64,000 nt of DNA from positions 1,617,001-1,681,000 of the forward strand of contig NZ_CP075566.1 of NCBI RefSeq assembly GCF_018502625.1, in the 5' to 3' direction. Positions 1-7,715 of the stretch are shown here, one piece after another. The stretch comes from Pseudomonas hormoni (GTDB taxonomy: Bacteria > Pseudomonadota > Gammaproteobacteria > Pseudomonadales > Pseudomonadaceae). Under the pieces are notes generated by a model. The model did no database searches. It worked only from the letters and a program-made list of their open reading frames with translations, and was not told where the DNA came from. A program made the position numbers and the translations under genes. Numbering within the stretch: position 1 is the first letter of the stretch; the number at the start of each line of letters is the position of its first letter.

Positions 1-21
1 TTTAGCGCAAATCCGTGTGCT

Positions 22-37
22 TCCCCGCCTTTGGGGG
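22..37. promoter_or_regulatory. Candidate enhancer site (UAS) for a sigma-54 activator
   Basis: The dyad TCCCC-GC-CTTTGGGGG lies about 75 bp upstream of a -24/-12 promoter. It matches the site at 16318-16333 at 14 of 16 positions, with only the two bases after TCCCC differing. A looser version precedes the multicopper oxidase gene (17889-17904). Position and symmetry fit an activator-binding site. The activator is inferred to be the product of 23462-24892. Confidence 0.5.
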
Positions 38-110
38 CGAGGGGTGCCTGGACGAAAAGGCTTTTCCATGGATATCAATTACATGCAGCGGTAAATCAGC
101 CGGTGCTCAG

Positions 111-159
111 CCTGGCATGAAGTGTGCGTTAGCCTCAGTAAGGCGCGCACTTCACCAGG
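111..159 (+). repeat. Long hairpin overlapping the sigma-54 promoter
   Basis: Arms CCTGG-cat-GAAGTGTGCG and CGCGCACTTC-a-CCAGG pair almost perfectly around a 15-base loop. The left arm contains the -24/-12 promoter bases (112-127), and the right arm would lie in the leader RNA. It could be an operator for a second regulator or a leader structure. No T-tract follows, so it is not a normal terminator. Confidence 0.5.
112..127 (+). promoter_or_regulatory. Sigma-54 promoter of the secretion/csgEFG operon
   Basis: The bases CTGGCATGAAGTGTGC match the -24/-12 consensus YTGGCACGRNNNTTGC, with TGG at -24 and GC at -12 in the correct spacing. The predicted start is near 139, about 55 bases before the first gene. 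It agrees with similar promoters at 16214-16230 and 17999-18015. Confidence 0.6.
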
Positions 160-195
160 CTCGGAACTCGGACCTGCGGTTTCAAGGAGTCCACC

Positions 196-729
196 TTGTT
201 AAACAAAGTACTGGTTGTCGAAGACGAAGAGCTTCTTGCCGAAAACCTCAAGGATTACCTTCAGGCGCAAGAACTGGACGTCCGGATTGCACATGACGGT
301 GCGACGGGTATCGGTGAAGCCGAACAGTTTGCACCCGATGTGATGGTGTTCGATTACCGCTTGCCCGATATGGAAGGTTTTGAGGTGCTCGATGCCGTCC
401 GCCAGAACAGGAAGTGCCATTTTGTGCTGATTACCGGGCACCCAACCGCTGAAGTCTGTGAGCGGGCCCGGCAACTGGGAGTCAGCCATATCCTGTTCAA
501 ACCGTTTCCATTGGCGGAGCTGGCCCGTGCAGTCTGTGACCTTCTGGGAATGGAGCGCGAACTCAAGGCAGGCATGAGCCGATCCGAAGGTTTTGTCGAA
601 CGACGCCAGAGCAAGACCGAGAGTTTCCCGCTGCAGTTGTACGATGGCAGTTGGGTGCTGGCGGATCGTCGACGCAGTTCATCGACCTCCAGGGCACCGG
701 ACGACGAACAATTGCTCACCGGGGAGTAG
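196..729 (+). CDS. Receiver-domain response regulator, operon head
   Basis: This is a single CheY-like receiver domain (about residues 4-118) with acidic residues E9/D10, the phosphoacceptor D53 (in DYRLPD), T80 and K102. A low-complexity tail of about 50 residues follows and carries no recognisable output domain. The start is TTG, supported by an AAGGAG at 184-189; no ATG fits the domain border. The N-terminus (VEDEELLAEN) is strikingly like that of the sigma-54 activator at 23462 (VEDDELLAEN). It may therefore share the neighbouring sensor kinases, acting as a phosphate sink or as a protein-binding regulator of the machine it is transcribed with. The partner is an inference. Confidence 0.85.
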   Translation: MLNKVLVVEDEELLAENLKDYLQAQELDVRIAHDGATGIGEAEQFAPDVMVFDYRLPDMEGFEVLDAVRQNRKCHFVLITGHPTAEVCERARQLGVSHILFKPFPLAELARAVCDLLGMERELKAGMSRSEGFVERRQSKTESFPLQLYDGSWVLADRRRSSSTSRAPDDEQLLTGE

Positions 730-813
730 TGGCGCGACAAGCCGTTCCGGTGACCGCCGTAATTGCTCGCCGCGTCGACAGGGCTCAAAGCCCCCGGCGT
801 TGGAGAGCAAGCC

Positions 814-2520
814 ATGGATCGTCTATCCCTTGCCGTCGAACCGGCGCAGTCGGAATGTGTACCGTCTCGCTTTTCCAGTGAGCAACTGTCCCAGGCACGA
901 TCGCTGGCCGCCAGTTCCGGCGAACGTATGCTTGAAGCCCTTGGGGTCCTGAGCGAACTGGCCCCCATGCCCTTCATCCAGCGCCTCGGCGCAACCCTGC
1001 ATTACCCGGTGCTCGACACCGACAGCCTGTTCAAGGCCACCCCGGTGTTCGACCGGGTCACCCTGGCCCAATGCCTCAAGCGCGAATTCATCCTGCTGCG
1101 CCACGACGATGCGGTCATCGGTGTGTTTGCTGACCCCTTCGATACGTCGCGCCTGGCCTGGATCGATGACTGTCTGCACGGTGCGCCGCTGTACCTGGTG
1201 CATGCCGACGACCTGAAGGCGTATCTGGCGCGCCACGAAGAGAGCTTCCATGCCGTGGAATCGCTCAACGCCCAGGCGGACGCCAACATTGAAATCGATA
1301 CCCTGCAAAGCCTGTCCCTGACCAGCATCAGCGAAGACGCCAGCGTCGTCGTCAAACTGGTCAACTCGACCCTGTACGACGCCTTGAAAATGCACGCCAG
1401 CGATATCCATTTGGGCACCACTGGCAGCGGTCTGGTGATCAAGTACCGCATCGACGGCGTGCTCAACAACATCAGCAAGATCCAGGGCAGCGAGTTTGCC
1501 GAACAGGTGATTTCCCGGGTCAAGGTCATGGCCGAACTGGACATCGGCGAGAAACGCGTGCCTCAGGACGGTCGCTTCAAGATCGGCATCAGTGGTCGGC
1601 AGATCGACTTCCGGGTCTCGATCATGCCGAGCATTTTCGGCGAAGACGCGGTGCTGCGGGTGCTCGACAAGCAGGACCTGGCGGACAAGGTCTGCGGCGT
1701 GCAGTTGCAAGCGCTGGGCTTTGAAGACGAAACCCTGCGCCAACTGCGCAGGCTGGCCGCCGAACCCTACGGCATGGTGCTGGTGACCGGTCCCACCGGC
1801 AGCGGCAAAACCACCACGCTGTACGCGATGATCACCGAGATCAACCACGGCGTGGACAAGATCATCACCATTGAAGATCCGGTGGAATACCAGTTGCCGG
1901 GCGTCCTGCAAATTCCGGTCAACGAGAAGAAAGGCCTGACCTTCGCTCGGGGTCTGCGCTCGATCCTGCGCCATGACCCGGACAAGATCATGGTCGGTGA
2001 AATCCGCGACCCCGATACCGCGCAGATCGCCGTGCAATCGGCGCTCACCGGGCACCTGGTGTTCACCACCATCCACGCCAACAACGTGTTCGACGTGATC
2101 GGCCGTTTCACCCAGATGGAAATCGACCCCTACAGCCTCGTCTCCGCGCTCAATGCCGTGCTGGCCCAGCGCTTGATCCGCCTGGTCTGCACCACGTGCA
2201 GCGCGCCGAGTCACCCGACTGACGATGAATTGCGCGCCTCGGGCCTTGATCCGCATAACGTCGATCACTATCGCTTCGTTCACGGCAAGGGTTGCGGCCA
2301 TTGCCGGGGCACCGGTTATCGCGGGCGCACGGCGATTGCCGAACTGCTGCACCTGGACGACGAGCTGCGGCAGATGATCGTCGAGCGCCAACCGATTTCG
2401 AAAATCAAGGTCCATGCGTGCAAACGTGGCTTGCGCCTGCTGCGCGAGTCGGCGCTGGAACTGGTTGCAGAGGGGCGGACCACGCTCGAGGAGATCAATC
2501 GTGTCACTTTTGTCTCGTGA
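814..2520 (+). CDS. GspE/PilB-family secretion ATPase
   Basis: The product is 568 residues. The N-terminal part (about 15-150) resembles the MshE/GspE N domain, and the C-terminal half is the AAA-type motor. Visible motifs are the Walker A GPTGSGKTT, the Walker B region IMVGEIRDPDTA, the His box (TTIHAN) and a four-cysteine zinc knuckle (CTTC and CGHC). In type II secretion, MSHA and type IV pilus systems this cytoplasmic ATPase drives pseudopilus assembly. The start is the ATG at 814 behind a GGAGA; an upstream in-frame start at 763 has no ribosome site. The gene is followed by GspL/M/N/C/D/G-like genes, but the partner platform protein GspF is not encoded in the window. Confidence 0.93.
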   Translation: MDRLSLAVEPAQSECVPSRFSSEQLSQARSLAASSGERMLEALGVLSELAPMPFIQRLGATLHYPVLDTDSLFKATPVFDRVTLAQCLKREFILLRHDDAVIGVFADPFDTSRLAWIDDCLHGAPLYLVHADDLKAYLARHEESFHAVESLNAQADANIEIDTLQSLSLTSISEDASVVVKLVNSTLYDALKMHASDIHLGTTGSGLVIKYRIDGVLNNISKIQGSEFAEQVISRVKVMAELDIGEKRVPQDGRFKIGISGRQIDFRVSIMPSIFGEDAVLRVLDKQDLADKVCGVQLQALGFEDETLRQLRRLAAEPYGMVLVTGPTGSGKTTTLYAMITEINHGVDKIITIEDPVEYQLPGVLQIPVNEKKGLTFARGLRSILRHDPDKIMVGEIRDPDTAQIAVQSALTGHLVFTTIHANNVFDVIGRFTQMEIDPYSLVSALNAVLAQRLIRLVCTTCSAPSHPTDDELRASGLDPHNVDHYRFVHGKGCGHCRGTGYRGRTAIAELLHLDDELRQMIVERQPISKIKVHACKRGLRLLRESALELVAEGRTTLEEINRVTFVS

Positions 2521-3304
2521 TCGTTTTGTCGCCGTCATCGGCGCCAGTGGTATCGGCCTCGGTCAACGCCGTGGCAGCGAAACCCTGTGGCTGGGCAGCG
2601 TCGGATTTATCGACGAAGGCTTTCACGCCTGGGCAGTGGCGCTGGACACCCTCGACCATCTGCTGTCCGACCACACCCGTGCCGGTGCCGAGTTGAGAGT
2701 GGTGATTTCCGGGCACTTCAGCCGCTTCTGCCTGGTGCCCTGGAGCGAACAGATCAGCAGTCCCGACGAGTTGATCGGCTTTGCCCGGCTGTGCTTCGAA
2801 GACCTTTACGGTACGCCGGCTCAACCCTGGAGCCTGGTGCTCTCGGCAGAGCCGGCGGGCTACGACCGGATCGCCTGTGCGTTGCCGCAGGAATTGCTCG
2901 GGCGTCTGCGCACACTGGTCAGCGCCCGTGGCCTGCGCTTGCGTTCGGTGCAGCCGTACCTGATGGCGGCGTTCAACCACTTCGATAAAAGTCTCGATAC
3001 CGGCAACTTCCTGTTCGTGGTCGCTGAACCGGTGCGCAGCGTGTTGCTGCTGGCACGGGAAGGCCGCTGGACTTCGGTGCGTTCGGTGGGCAGCAGCGAC
3101 AGCGACGCCGCACTGACCGCACTGATCGGCCGCGAAAGCCAATTGCAGGCCTCCACCAGCGAGCGGCCATTGAACGTCTACCTGCATGCCCCTGCGCGCA
3201 TCGATGTGCAGCCCGACGTACCCGACGTGCATTTGCGCACCCTTGAAGAAGGCCGGACACCCGTACGCGATTGCCTGTACGTCATGTCCCGGGCGGTGGC
3301 CTGA
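2501..3304 (+). CDS. GspL/PilM-like assembly protein
   Basis: The product is 267 residues with no membrane segment and an actin-like-ATPase type of fold pattern (IGASGIGLGQ near the start and SGHFSRFCLVPW around 70-80). It is placed where PilM or the cytoplasmic part of GspL sits in secretion and pilus operons, directly before a PilN-like bitopic protein. Such proteins connect the motor ATPase to the inner membrane platform. The GTG start at 2501 overlaps the end of the ATPase gene by 20 bases and has GAGGAG just upstream. The family call rests mainly on order and size, since sequence similarity of this group is weak. Confidence 0.7.
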   Translation: MSLLSRDRFVAVIGASGIGLGQRRGSETLWLGSVGFIDEGFHAWAVALDTLDHLLSDHTRAGAELRVVISGHFSRFCLVPWSEQISSPDELIGFARLCFEDLYGTPAQPWSLVLSAEPAGYDRIACALPQELLGRLRTLVSARGLRLRSVQPYLMAAFNHFDKSLDTGNFLFVVAEPVRSVLLLAREGRWTSVRSVGSSDSDAALTALIGRESQLQASTSERPLNVYLHAPARIDVQPDVPDVHLRTLEEGRTPVRDCLYVMSRAVA

Positions 3305-3305
3305 G

Positions 3306-3851
3306 ATGCGCGCCCTGAACCTCGACTTTCAGCCGCGCCGCCGCTCAGGCCCGTTGGGCTGGAGCCTGCTGGCCGGGGGCGTGGTGCTGACTCTGAGTTG
3401 CGTCCTGTTTCAGCAGCACCTCAGTGATGAAACCGCGCAACAACAGGGTCATCTGCAAACCACCCAGCGCGTCCTCACCGGCGACACCGGTGGCAAAGTC
3501 AGCCTGACCCCGGCGCAAATCCGCGAGCAGGCGCAGAACCTCGCCGAGATGCGCAAGGTCTCCCAGCAACTGCGCCGGCCCTGGGAAAACCTGTTCGCGA
3601 TGCTTGAAGCCATGCCTCGCGAAAACATCGCCTTGCTGACCCTGACACCCGACGCCCGCAAAGGCCAGGTGCGGATCAGCGCCGAGGCCAAAGACCTGGA
3701 TGCCATGCTCGACTTCCACCGCAACCTCGAGGCCAGCGACGAGCTGTCCGATGTGTCGCTGCTCAGCCACGAAATCGTCGCCAACGTGCCGGAGCACCCG
3801 GTGCAATTCAACCTGTCGGCTACCTGGGAGATTGGCGATGCGAATCCCTAG
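3306..3851 (+). CDS. PilN-like inner membrane assembly protein
   Basis: The product is 181 residues: a short basic cytoplasmic N-terminus (NLDFQPRRR, like the NLLPWR start of PilN), one membrane helix (about 17-37), then a periplasmic coiled region and a small alpha/beta domain. PilN/GspL proteins bind the PilM-like partner through the N-terminal peptide and PilO/GspM through the periplasmic part. The ATG follows the upstream stop by one base and the 3' end overlaps the next gene, as expected for translational coupling. Confidence 0.72.
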   Translation: MRALNLDFQPRRRSGPLGWSLLAGGVVLTLSCVLFQQHLSDETAQQQGHLQTTQRVLTGDTGGKVSLTPAQIREQAQNLAEMRKVSQQLRRPWENLFAMLEAMPRENIALLTLTPDARKGQVRISAEAKDLDAMLDFHRNLEASDELSDVSLLSHEIVANVPEHPVQFNLSATWEIGDANP

Positions 3852-4386
3852 ATTGATCGTCCACGAATACCTGCAAGGCCTGGGCATTCCCGGTCTGGCG
3901 GGGCTGGCGATGCTGGCGCTGGCGTCGGTCTATGGCCTGGCGGGCCTGATGCCGGACTGGCAGTCGCTGCAACAGCTCAGCCAGCAGACCCGCGAAGCCG
4001 GCGACTACCTGGCCAGGGTTGAAGACGGCAGCGTCGCCCCCCCGGTGGTGCCGCAACGTCAGCTCGACGACTTCCGCAGCAAACTGCCTTCGCAACCTCA
4101 AGCCACCGTGGCCATCGACAGGATCTACGCACTGGCGGCCCAGGAACACATCACCCTGGCACGGGGTGAATATGCCCTGGGCATCGACCCCAAGACGCAT
4201 CTGGCCCGTTATCAGATTCTGCTGCCAGTGCGCGGCAGCTACCCGCAACTGCGGCGCTTCCTGCATGCCTTGCTCGGCCAGTTGCCGGCTGTGGTGGTGG
4301 AGGATGTGGAGTTCCAGCGCAAGAAAATCGCCGACACCGACCTGACCGGGCGGATCCGCATGACCCTTTACCTGTCGAGGTCATGA
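3838..4386 (+). CDS. PilO/GspM-like inner membrane assembly protein
   Basis: The product is 182 residues with a membrane helix at about 18-40, a coiled segment, and a C-terminal ferredoxin-like domain containing a PilO-type stretch (RYQILLPVRGSYPQLRRFL). Together with the preceding PilN-like protein it would form the periplasmic scaffold of a secretion or pilus platform. The start overlaps the previous gene by 14 bases. Confidence 0.7.
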   Translation: MRIPRLIVHEYLQGLGIPGLAGLAMLALASVYGLAGLMPDWQSLQQLSQQTREAGDYLARVEDGSVAPPVVPQRQLDDFRSKLPSQPQATVAIDRIYALAAQEHITLARGEYALGIDPKTHLARYQILLPVRGSYPQLRRFLHALLGQLPAVVVEDVEFQRKKIADTDLTGRIRMTLYLSRS

Positions 4387-4904
4387 TGAATACCAAGCGC
4401 GTAGCGGGGTGGGTGGGGTTCTTCGGCGTGGCGGCGGCGCTGGCCTGGTTGCCCGATTACTTCATGCCGGCCGACGAGGGCGATGCAAGCGTGGCCGTCG
4501 TCGCCACCCCGACCCAAAGCAAAACCCGTGGTGCCCTGCCTGCCGCACCAGCGTCTGGCAAACCGGCGGTGGTGAAAGACTTGAGCCCGGCGGGTGACCT
4601 GTTCGCCGCCCGCAGCTGGAAAGCGGCGCCGACCCTCGCCAGCGTCATCGAACAACCCGTCAATGAAACCCCGGTGGTGCAAGTCCCCAGTGCACCGCCG
4701 ATGCCTTTCCAGTTTGTCGGGAGGCTGGATGACCGTTCCGACCTGCAAGTGTTTTTGCAGAACGGCGAAAAAATATACGTCGTACGCAAAGGGGATGTGA
4801 TCGACGAAACCTGGCGGATCGAAGCCATTTCCGATGTGGAACTGAGCTTCGTCTACCTGCCTTTGCATGTGTCCCAGACCTTGTCTGTGGGGAGCGCGCC
4901 ATGA
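4383..4904 (+). CDS. GspC/PilP-like bridging protein
   Basis: The product is 173 residues: an N-terminal membrane anchor (about 7-25), a long Pro/Ala-rich periplasmic linker, and a C-terminal homology-region domain (MPFQFVGRLDDRSDLQVFLQ, then VRKGDVIDETWRIEAI) of the kind that contacts the secretin N0 domain. In type II secretion and MSHA systems this protein joins the inner membrane platform to the outer membrane secretin. I recall annotation pipelines calling similar genes a 'secretion system X' factor, which is only a name. It overlaps both neighbours by 4 bases. Confidence 0.72.
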   Translation: MMNTKRVAGWVGFFGVAAALAWLPDYFMPADEGDASVAVVATPTQSKTRGALPAAPASGKPAVVKDLSPAGDLFAARSWKAAPTLASVIEQPVNETPVVQVPSAPPMPFQFVGRLDDRSDLQVFLQNGEKIYVVRKGDVIDETWRIEAISDVELSFVYLPLHVSQTLSVGSAP

Positions 4905-6739
4905 ATAGAAGCCGTTTGCTGATGAGCCTTGCCTGCCTCTGCGCAGGGCTGGCCGCGTGCAGTTCCGCACGGGTCGCCAACAAGGAAGCGTCCGAGCTGA
5001 TCGAGCAGGGACAATACGAAGCTGGCCTGGCGCGCATCGAAGAAGGATTGCGGGAAAACCCTCGCGACACCGAACTGCATCTGGCCCTCAATACCGCACA
5101 CGCCAAAGCCATTACTGCATTGCTGACTGCGGGCGATACCGACCGCGCACACCGGGACTTCGCCTCGGCACGGGTGAACTACAGCCGGGTGCTGACCATC
5201 GAGCCGAACAACCGCCGCGCCCAGGATGCGATGCGCCAACTCGAGTACCTGCGCAGCATGAACGAAAAACTCGAGTTGGCCCGCGGCGACCTGCGTCGTG
5301 GTGACATCTACGCGGCTGATCGCCAGGTCAAACAGATCCTCGAACTGGACCCGCAAAATGATGGTGCCCTCGAACTGCAAGGCAGCATCCGCCTGGTCCA
5401 GAGCCGCAACGTGATCCCGTATCCACAGCTGCGCACGCGCCTGGACCGGCCGGTGACCCTGGAGTTTCGCGACGCCAACCTGAAAACCATTTTTGAAGTG
5501 CTGTCCCAGGTCGCCGGGTTGAATTTCATCTTCGACAAGGACCTGCGCCCGGACATGAAAGCCACGATCTTCGTGCGTGACGTGCGCATCGAAGACGCCG
5601 TGGAACTGCTGCTGCAACAGAACCAGCTGCACCAGAAAGTGGTGAACGAAAACACCTTGCTGATCTACCCGGACTCCCCGCAAAAGCTCAAGGATTACCA
5701 GGAGCTGGTGATGCGCACCTTCTACCTGACCAGCATCGATGCCAACACCGCGCTGAACATGATCAAGACCATGCTCAAGACCCGCGACGTGTTTGTCGAT
5801 GAACGCCTCAACACCTTGACCATGCGCGATACCGAAGACGCCGTCCGCATGGCGGAAAAACTCCTGCAATCGCAAGACCAGTCAAACCCGGAAGTGGTGC
5901 TGGAAGTGGAGGTGATGGAAGTCGCCACCCAGCGGATTCTTGACCTTGGCCTGCAATGGCCGAACACCTTCGGCGTGGTCAACAGCGACGGTTCGCCGGT
6001 GCAGCTGCTCAATCAACTGAAAGGTATCGACTCTAGCCGGATCACCATCTCGCCATCGCCCCAGCTCAAGATCAACGCCCAGGACAACGACATCAACACC
6101 CTCGCCAGCCCGGTGATTCGCGTCAGTAACCGCGAGCAGGCGCGCATCCACATTGGTCAGCGTGTGCCGATCATCAGTGCCACCTCGGTGCCGTCGACCC
6201 AAGGGCCGGTGATCACTGAAAGCGTCACGTACCTGGACGTCGGTCTGAAGCTGGAAGTGCAGCCGACCGTGCACCTGAACAACGAAGTAGCGATCAAGAT
6301 CGCCCTGGAAGTCAGTAACGCCACGCCGCTGGAACCGACCCGTCAGGGCACGATTCCGGTTCAGGTCGATACCCGCAACGCCCAGACCACCCTGCGCCTG
6401 CATGATGGTGAAACCCAGATCCTCGCCGGCCTGATGCGCAACGACCATGGCGCCACCGGCAACAAGATTCCGGGTCTTGGCGACATCCCTGGCCTGGGCC
6501 GGTTGTTCGGCAGCAACAAGGACAACGTCAGCAAATCGGAACTGGTGTTGTCGATCACGCCACGGATCGTGCGCAACCTGCCGTACCAGAGCCCCTCGGA
6601 CATGGAATTCCCGACGGGCACTGAAACCAGCATGCACATTCAGGCACCGGACCGGCAGATGGAATCGTCGATGTCGAACGAACGCCTCGACCGGCCGGTG
6701 GCGGCCACCACGACCCAAGTCGTGATCGGGAAGCCTTGA
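4901..6739 (+). CDS. Secretin (GspD/MshL-like) outer membrane lipoprotein with N-terminal TPR region
   Basis: The product is 612 residues. A lipoprotein signal with lipobox LAAC is followed by a helical TPR-like segment (about 30-150). Next come an N0/STN domain (LEFRDANLKTIFEVLSQVAG), N1-type domains, and the secretin core beginning near VVLEVEVMEVATQRILDLGL. The core ends with the signature PGLGDIPGLGRLFGS and ELVLSITPRIVR. Secretins form the outer membrane channel of type II secretion, pilus and MSHA systems. The TPR segment ahead of N0 is unusual compared with GspD and could replace a separate pilotin or assembly factor, which is an inference. It starts 4 bases inside the previous gene. 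Confidence 0.9.
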   Translation: MNRSRLLMSLACLCAGLAACSSARVANKEASELIEQGQYEAGLARIEEGLRENPRDTELHLALNTAHAKAITALLTAGDTDRAHRDFASARVNYSRVLTIEPNNRRAQDAMRQLEYLRSMNEKLELARGDLRRGDIYAADRQVKQILELDPQNDGALELQGSIRLVQSRNVIPYPQLRTRLDRPVTLEFRDANLKTIFEVLSQVAGLNFIFDKDLRPDMKATIFVRDVRIEDAVELLLQQNQLHQKVVNENTLLIYPDSPQKLKDYQELVMRTFYLTSIDANTALNMIKTMLKTRDVFVDERLNTLTMRDTEDAVRMAEKLLQSQDQSNPEVVLEVEVMEVATQRILDLGLQWPNTFGVVNSDGSPVQLLNQLKGIDSSRITISPSPQLKINAQDNDINTLASPVIRVSNREQARIHIGQRVPIISATSVPSTQGPVITESVTYLDVGLKLEVQPTVHLNNEVAIKIALEVSNATPLEPTRQGTIPVQVDTRNAQTTLRLHDGETQILAGLMRNDHGATGNKIPGLGDIPGLGRLFGSNKDNVSKSELVLSITPRIVRNLPYQSPSDMEFPTGTETSMHIQAPDRQMESSMSNERLDRPVAATTTQVVIGKP

Positions 6740-6741
6740 TC

Positions 6742-7215
6742 ATGAACGCCTCGCAACGCGGTTTTACCCTGATTGAAGTCGTGGTGACGCTGGCCCTGAT
6801 CGGCTTGCTGGCCGGCATGGCCGCGCCACTGACCGAGACCGTGGTGCGCCGGGGCAAGGAGCAGGATTTGCGCACGGCGCTGTACCAGATCCGCGATGCC
6901 ATCGACGCCTACAAACGCGCCTTCGACGCCGGTTACATCGAGAAGACGCTGAACAGCAGCGGCTATCCGCCGAACCTCAAAGTGCTGGTGGACGGTGTGC
7001 GCGATGTGCGCAGCGCCAAGGGTGCCAAGTTCTATTTTTTGCGCCGCGTGCCCCGTGACCCGCTGGCCCAGGTCAAGCGCGACGACGAAGGCGGCTGGGG
7101 GCTGCGCACCTATGACAGCACGGCTCAGAACCCGCGCGAAGGCGAAGACGTCTTTGACGTTTATTCGAAGGCGCGCGGCAAGGGTCTCAACGGTATCGCG
7201 TACCGGGAGTGGTGA
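6742..7215 (+). CDS. Type II-like pseudopilin, GspG family
   Basis: The product is 157 residues. A prepilin leader ending in G is followed by FTLIEVVVTLALIGLLAG, with Glu at mature position 5 and an about 20-residue hydrophobic helix. The body is GspG-like (YQIRDAIDAYK, then a loop and a C-terminal REW). I chose the ATG at 6742; an alternative TTG lies 6 bases upstream over the secretin stop codon. A prepilin peptidase would have to be supplied from elsewhere in the genome. Confidence 0.85.
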   Translation: MNASQRGFTLIEVVVTLALIGLLAGMAAPLTETVVRRGKEQDLRTALYQIRDAIDAYKRAFDAGYIEKTLNSSGYPPNLKVLVDGVRDVRSAKGAKFYFLRRVPRDPLAQVKRDDEGGWGLRTYDSTAQNPREGEDVFDVYSKARGKGLNGIAYREW

Positions 7216-7219
7216 GCTT

Positions 7220-7594
7220 ATGCGTCGGGAAAAGGGTTTTACCCTGCTGGAACTGATGGTGGTCATGGCAATTATCGCGACCCTGATGACCATCGCCATG
7301 CCGCGCTATTTCAACAGTCTCGAGGCCTCGAAAGAGACCACGCTGCGCCAGAGCCTGTCGGCGATGCGTGAAGCGCTGGATCACTATTACGGCGACACCG
7401 GGCGTTATCCCGATTCCATCGAGCAACTGGTGGAGCAGCGCTACCTGCGCAACCCGCCGATGGACCCGATTGCCGAGCGCAAGGATCTCTGGGTCATGGT
7501 CGCGCCGCCGGACGGCGTACCCGGCGGGGTCGCCGATATCAAGAGCGGAGCCACAGGGAGGGCGCGTGATGGCAGCCTTTATTCCGAGTGGTAA
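7220..7594 (+). CDS. Type II-like major pseudopilin, GspG family
   Basis: The product is 124 residues: leader MRREKG, then FTLLELMVVMAIIATLMTIA (Glu at +5), followed by a classic GspG segment (LRQSLSAMREALDHYYGDTGRYP, broken here as LRQSLSAMREALDHYY and GDTGRYP) and a proline-rich loop with DP residues. It is the most canonical of the three pseudopilins and probably the main subunit. It follows the preceding gene after 4 bases. A REPIN separates it from the next gene. Confidence 0.87.
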   Translation: MRREKGFTLLELMVVMAIIATLMTIAMPRYFNSLEASKETTLRQSLSAMREALDHYYGDTGRYPDSIEQLVEQRYLRNPPMDPIAERKDLWVMVAPPDGVPGGVADIKSGATGRARDGSLYSEW

Positions 7595-7600
7595 AAACCT

Positions 7601-7690
7601 GTGGCGAGGGAGCTTGCTCCCGCTGGGTCGCGCAGCGGCCCCAAAAGAGGGACTGCTACGCAGCCCAGCGGGAGCAAGCTCCCTCGCCAC
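7601..7690. repeat. REPIN (inverted pair of REP sequences) inside the operon
   Basis: GTGGCGAGGGAGCTTGCTCC and its inverse GGAGCAAGCTCCCTCGCCAC bracket a 50-base spacer, forming a 90-bp palindrome. The same REP type recurs at 60813-60942. It occupies most of the only large gap (121 bp) in the tightly packed forward operon, between pseudopilin genes two and three. In the transcript it would fold into a strong stem and may stabilise or attenuate the RNA. Confidence 0.85.
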
Positions 7691-7715
7691 AAGTCCGCTA
7701 TCAAGCTTGGGTGAG

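Noticed and set aside
823..2538. 571-codon reverse open frame opposite the secretion ATPase
   Set aside because: Antisense shadow of a gene with complete ATPase motifs.
7368..7715. Longer N-terminus for the third pseudopilin
   Set aside because: It would translate through the REPIN and place the prepilin leader in the middle of the protein.
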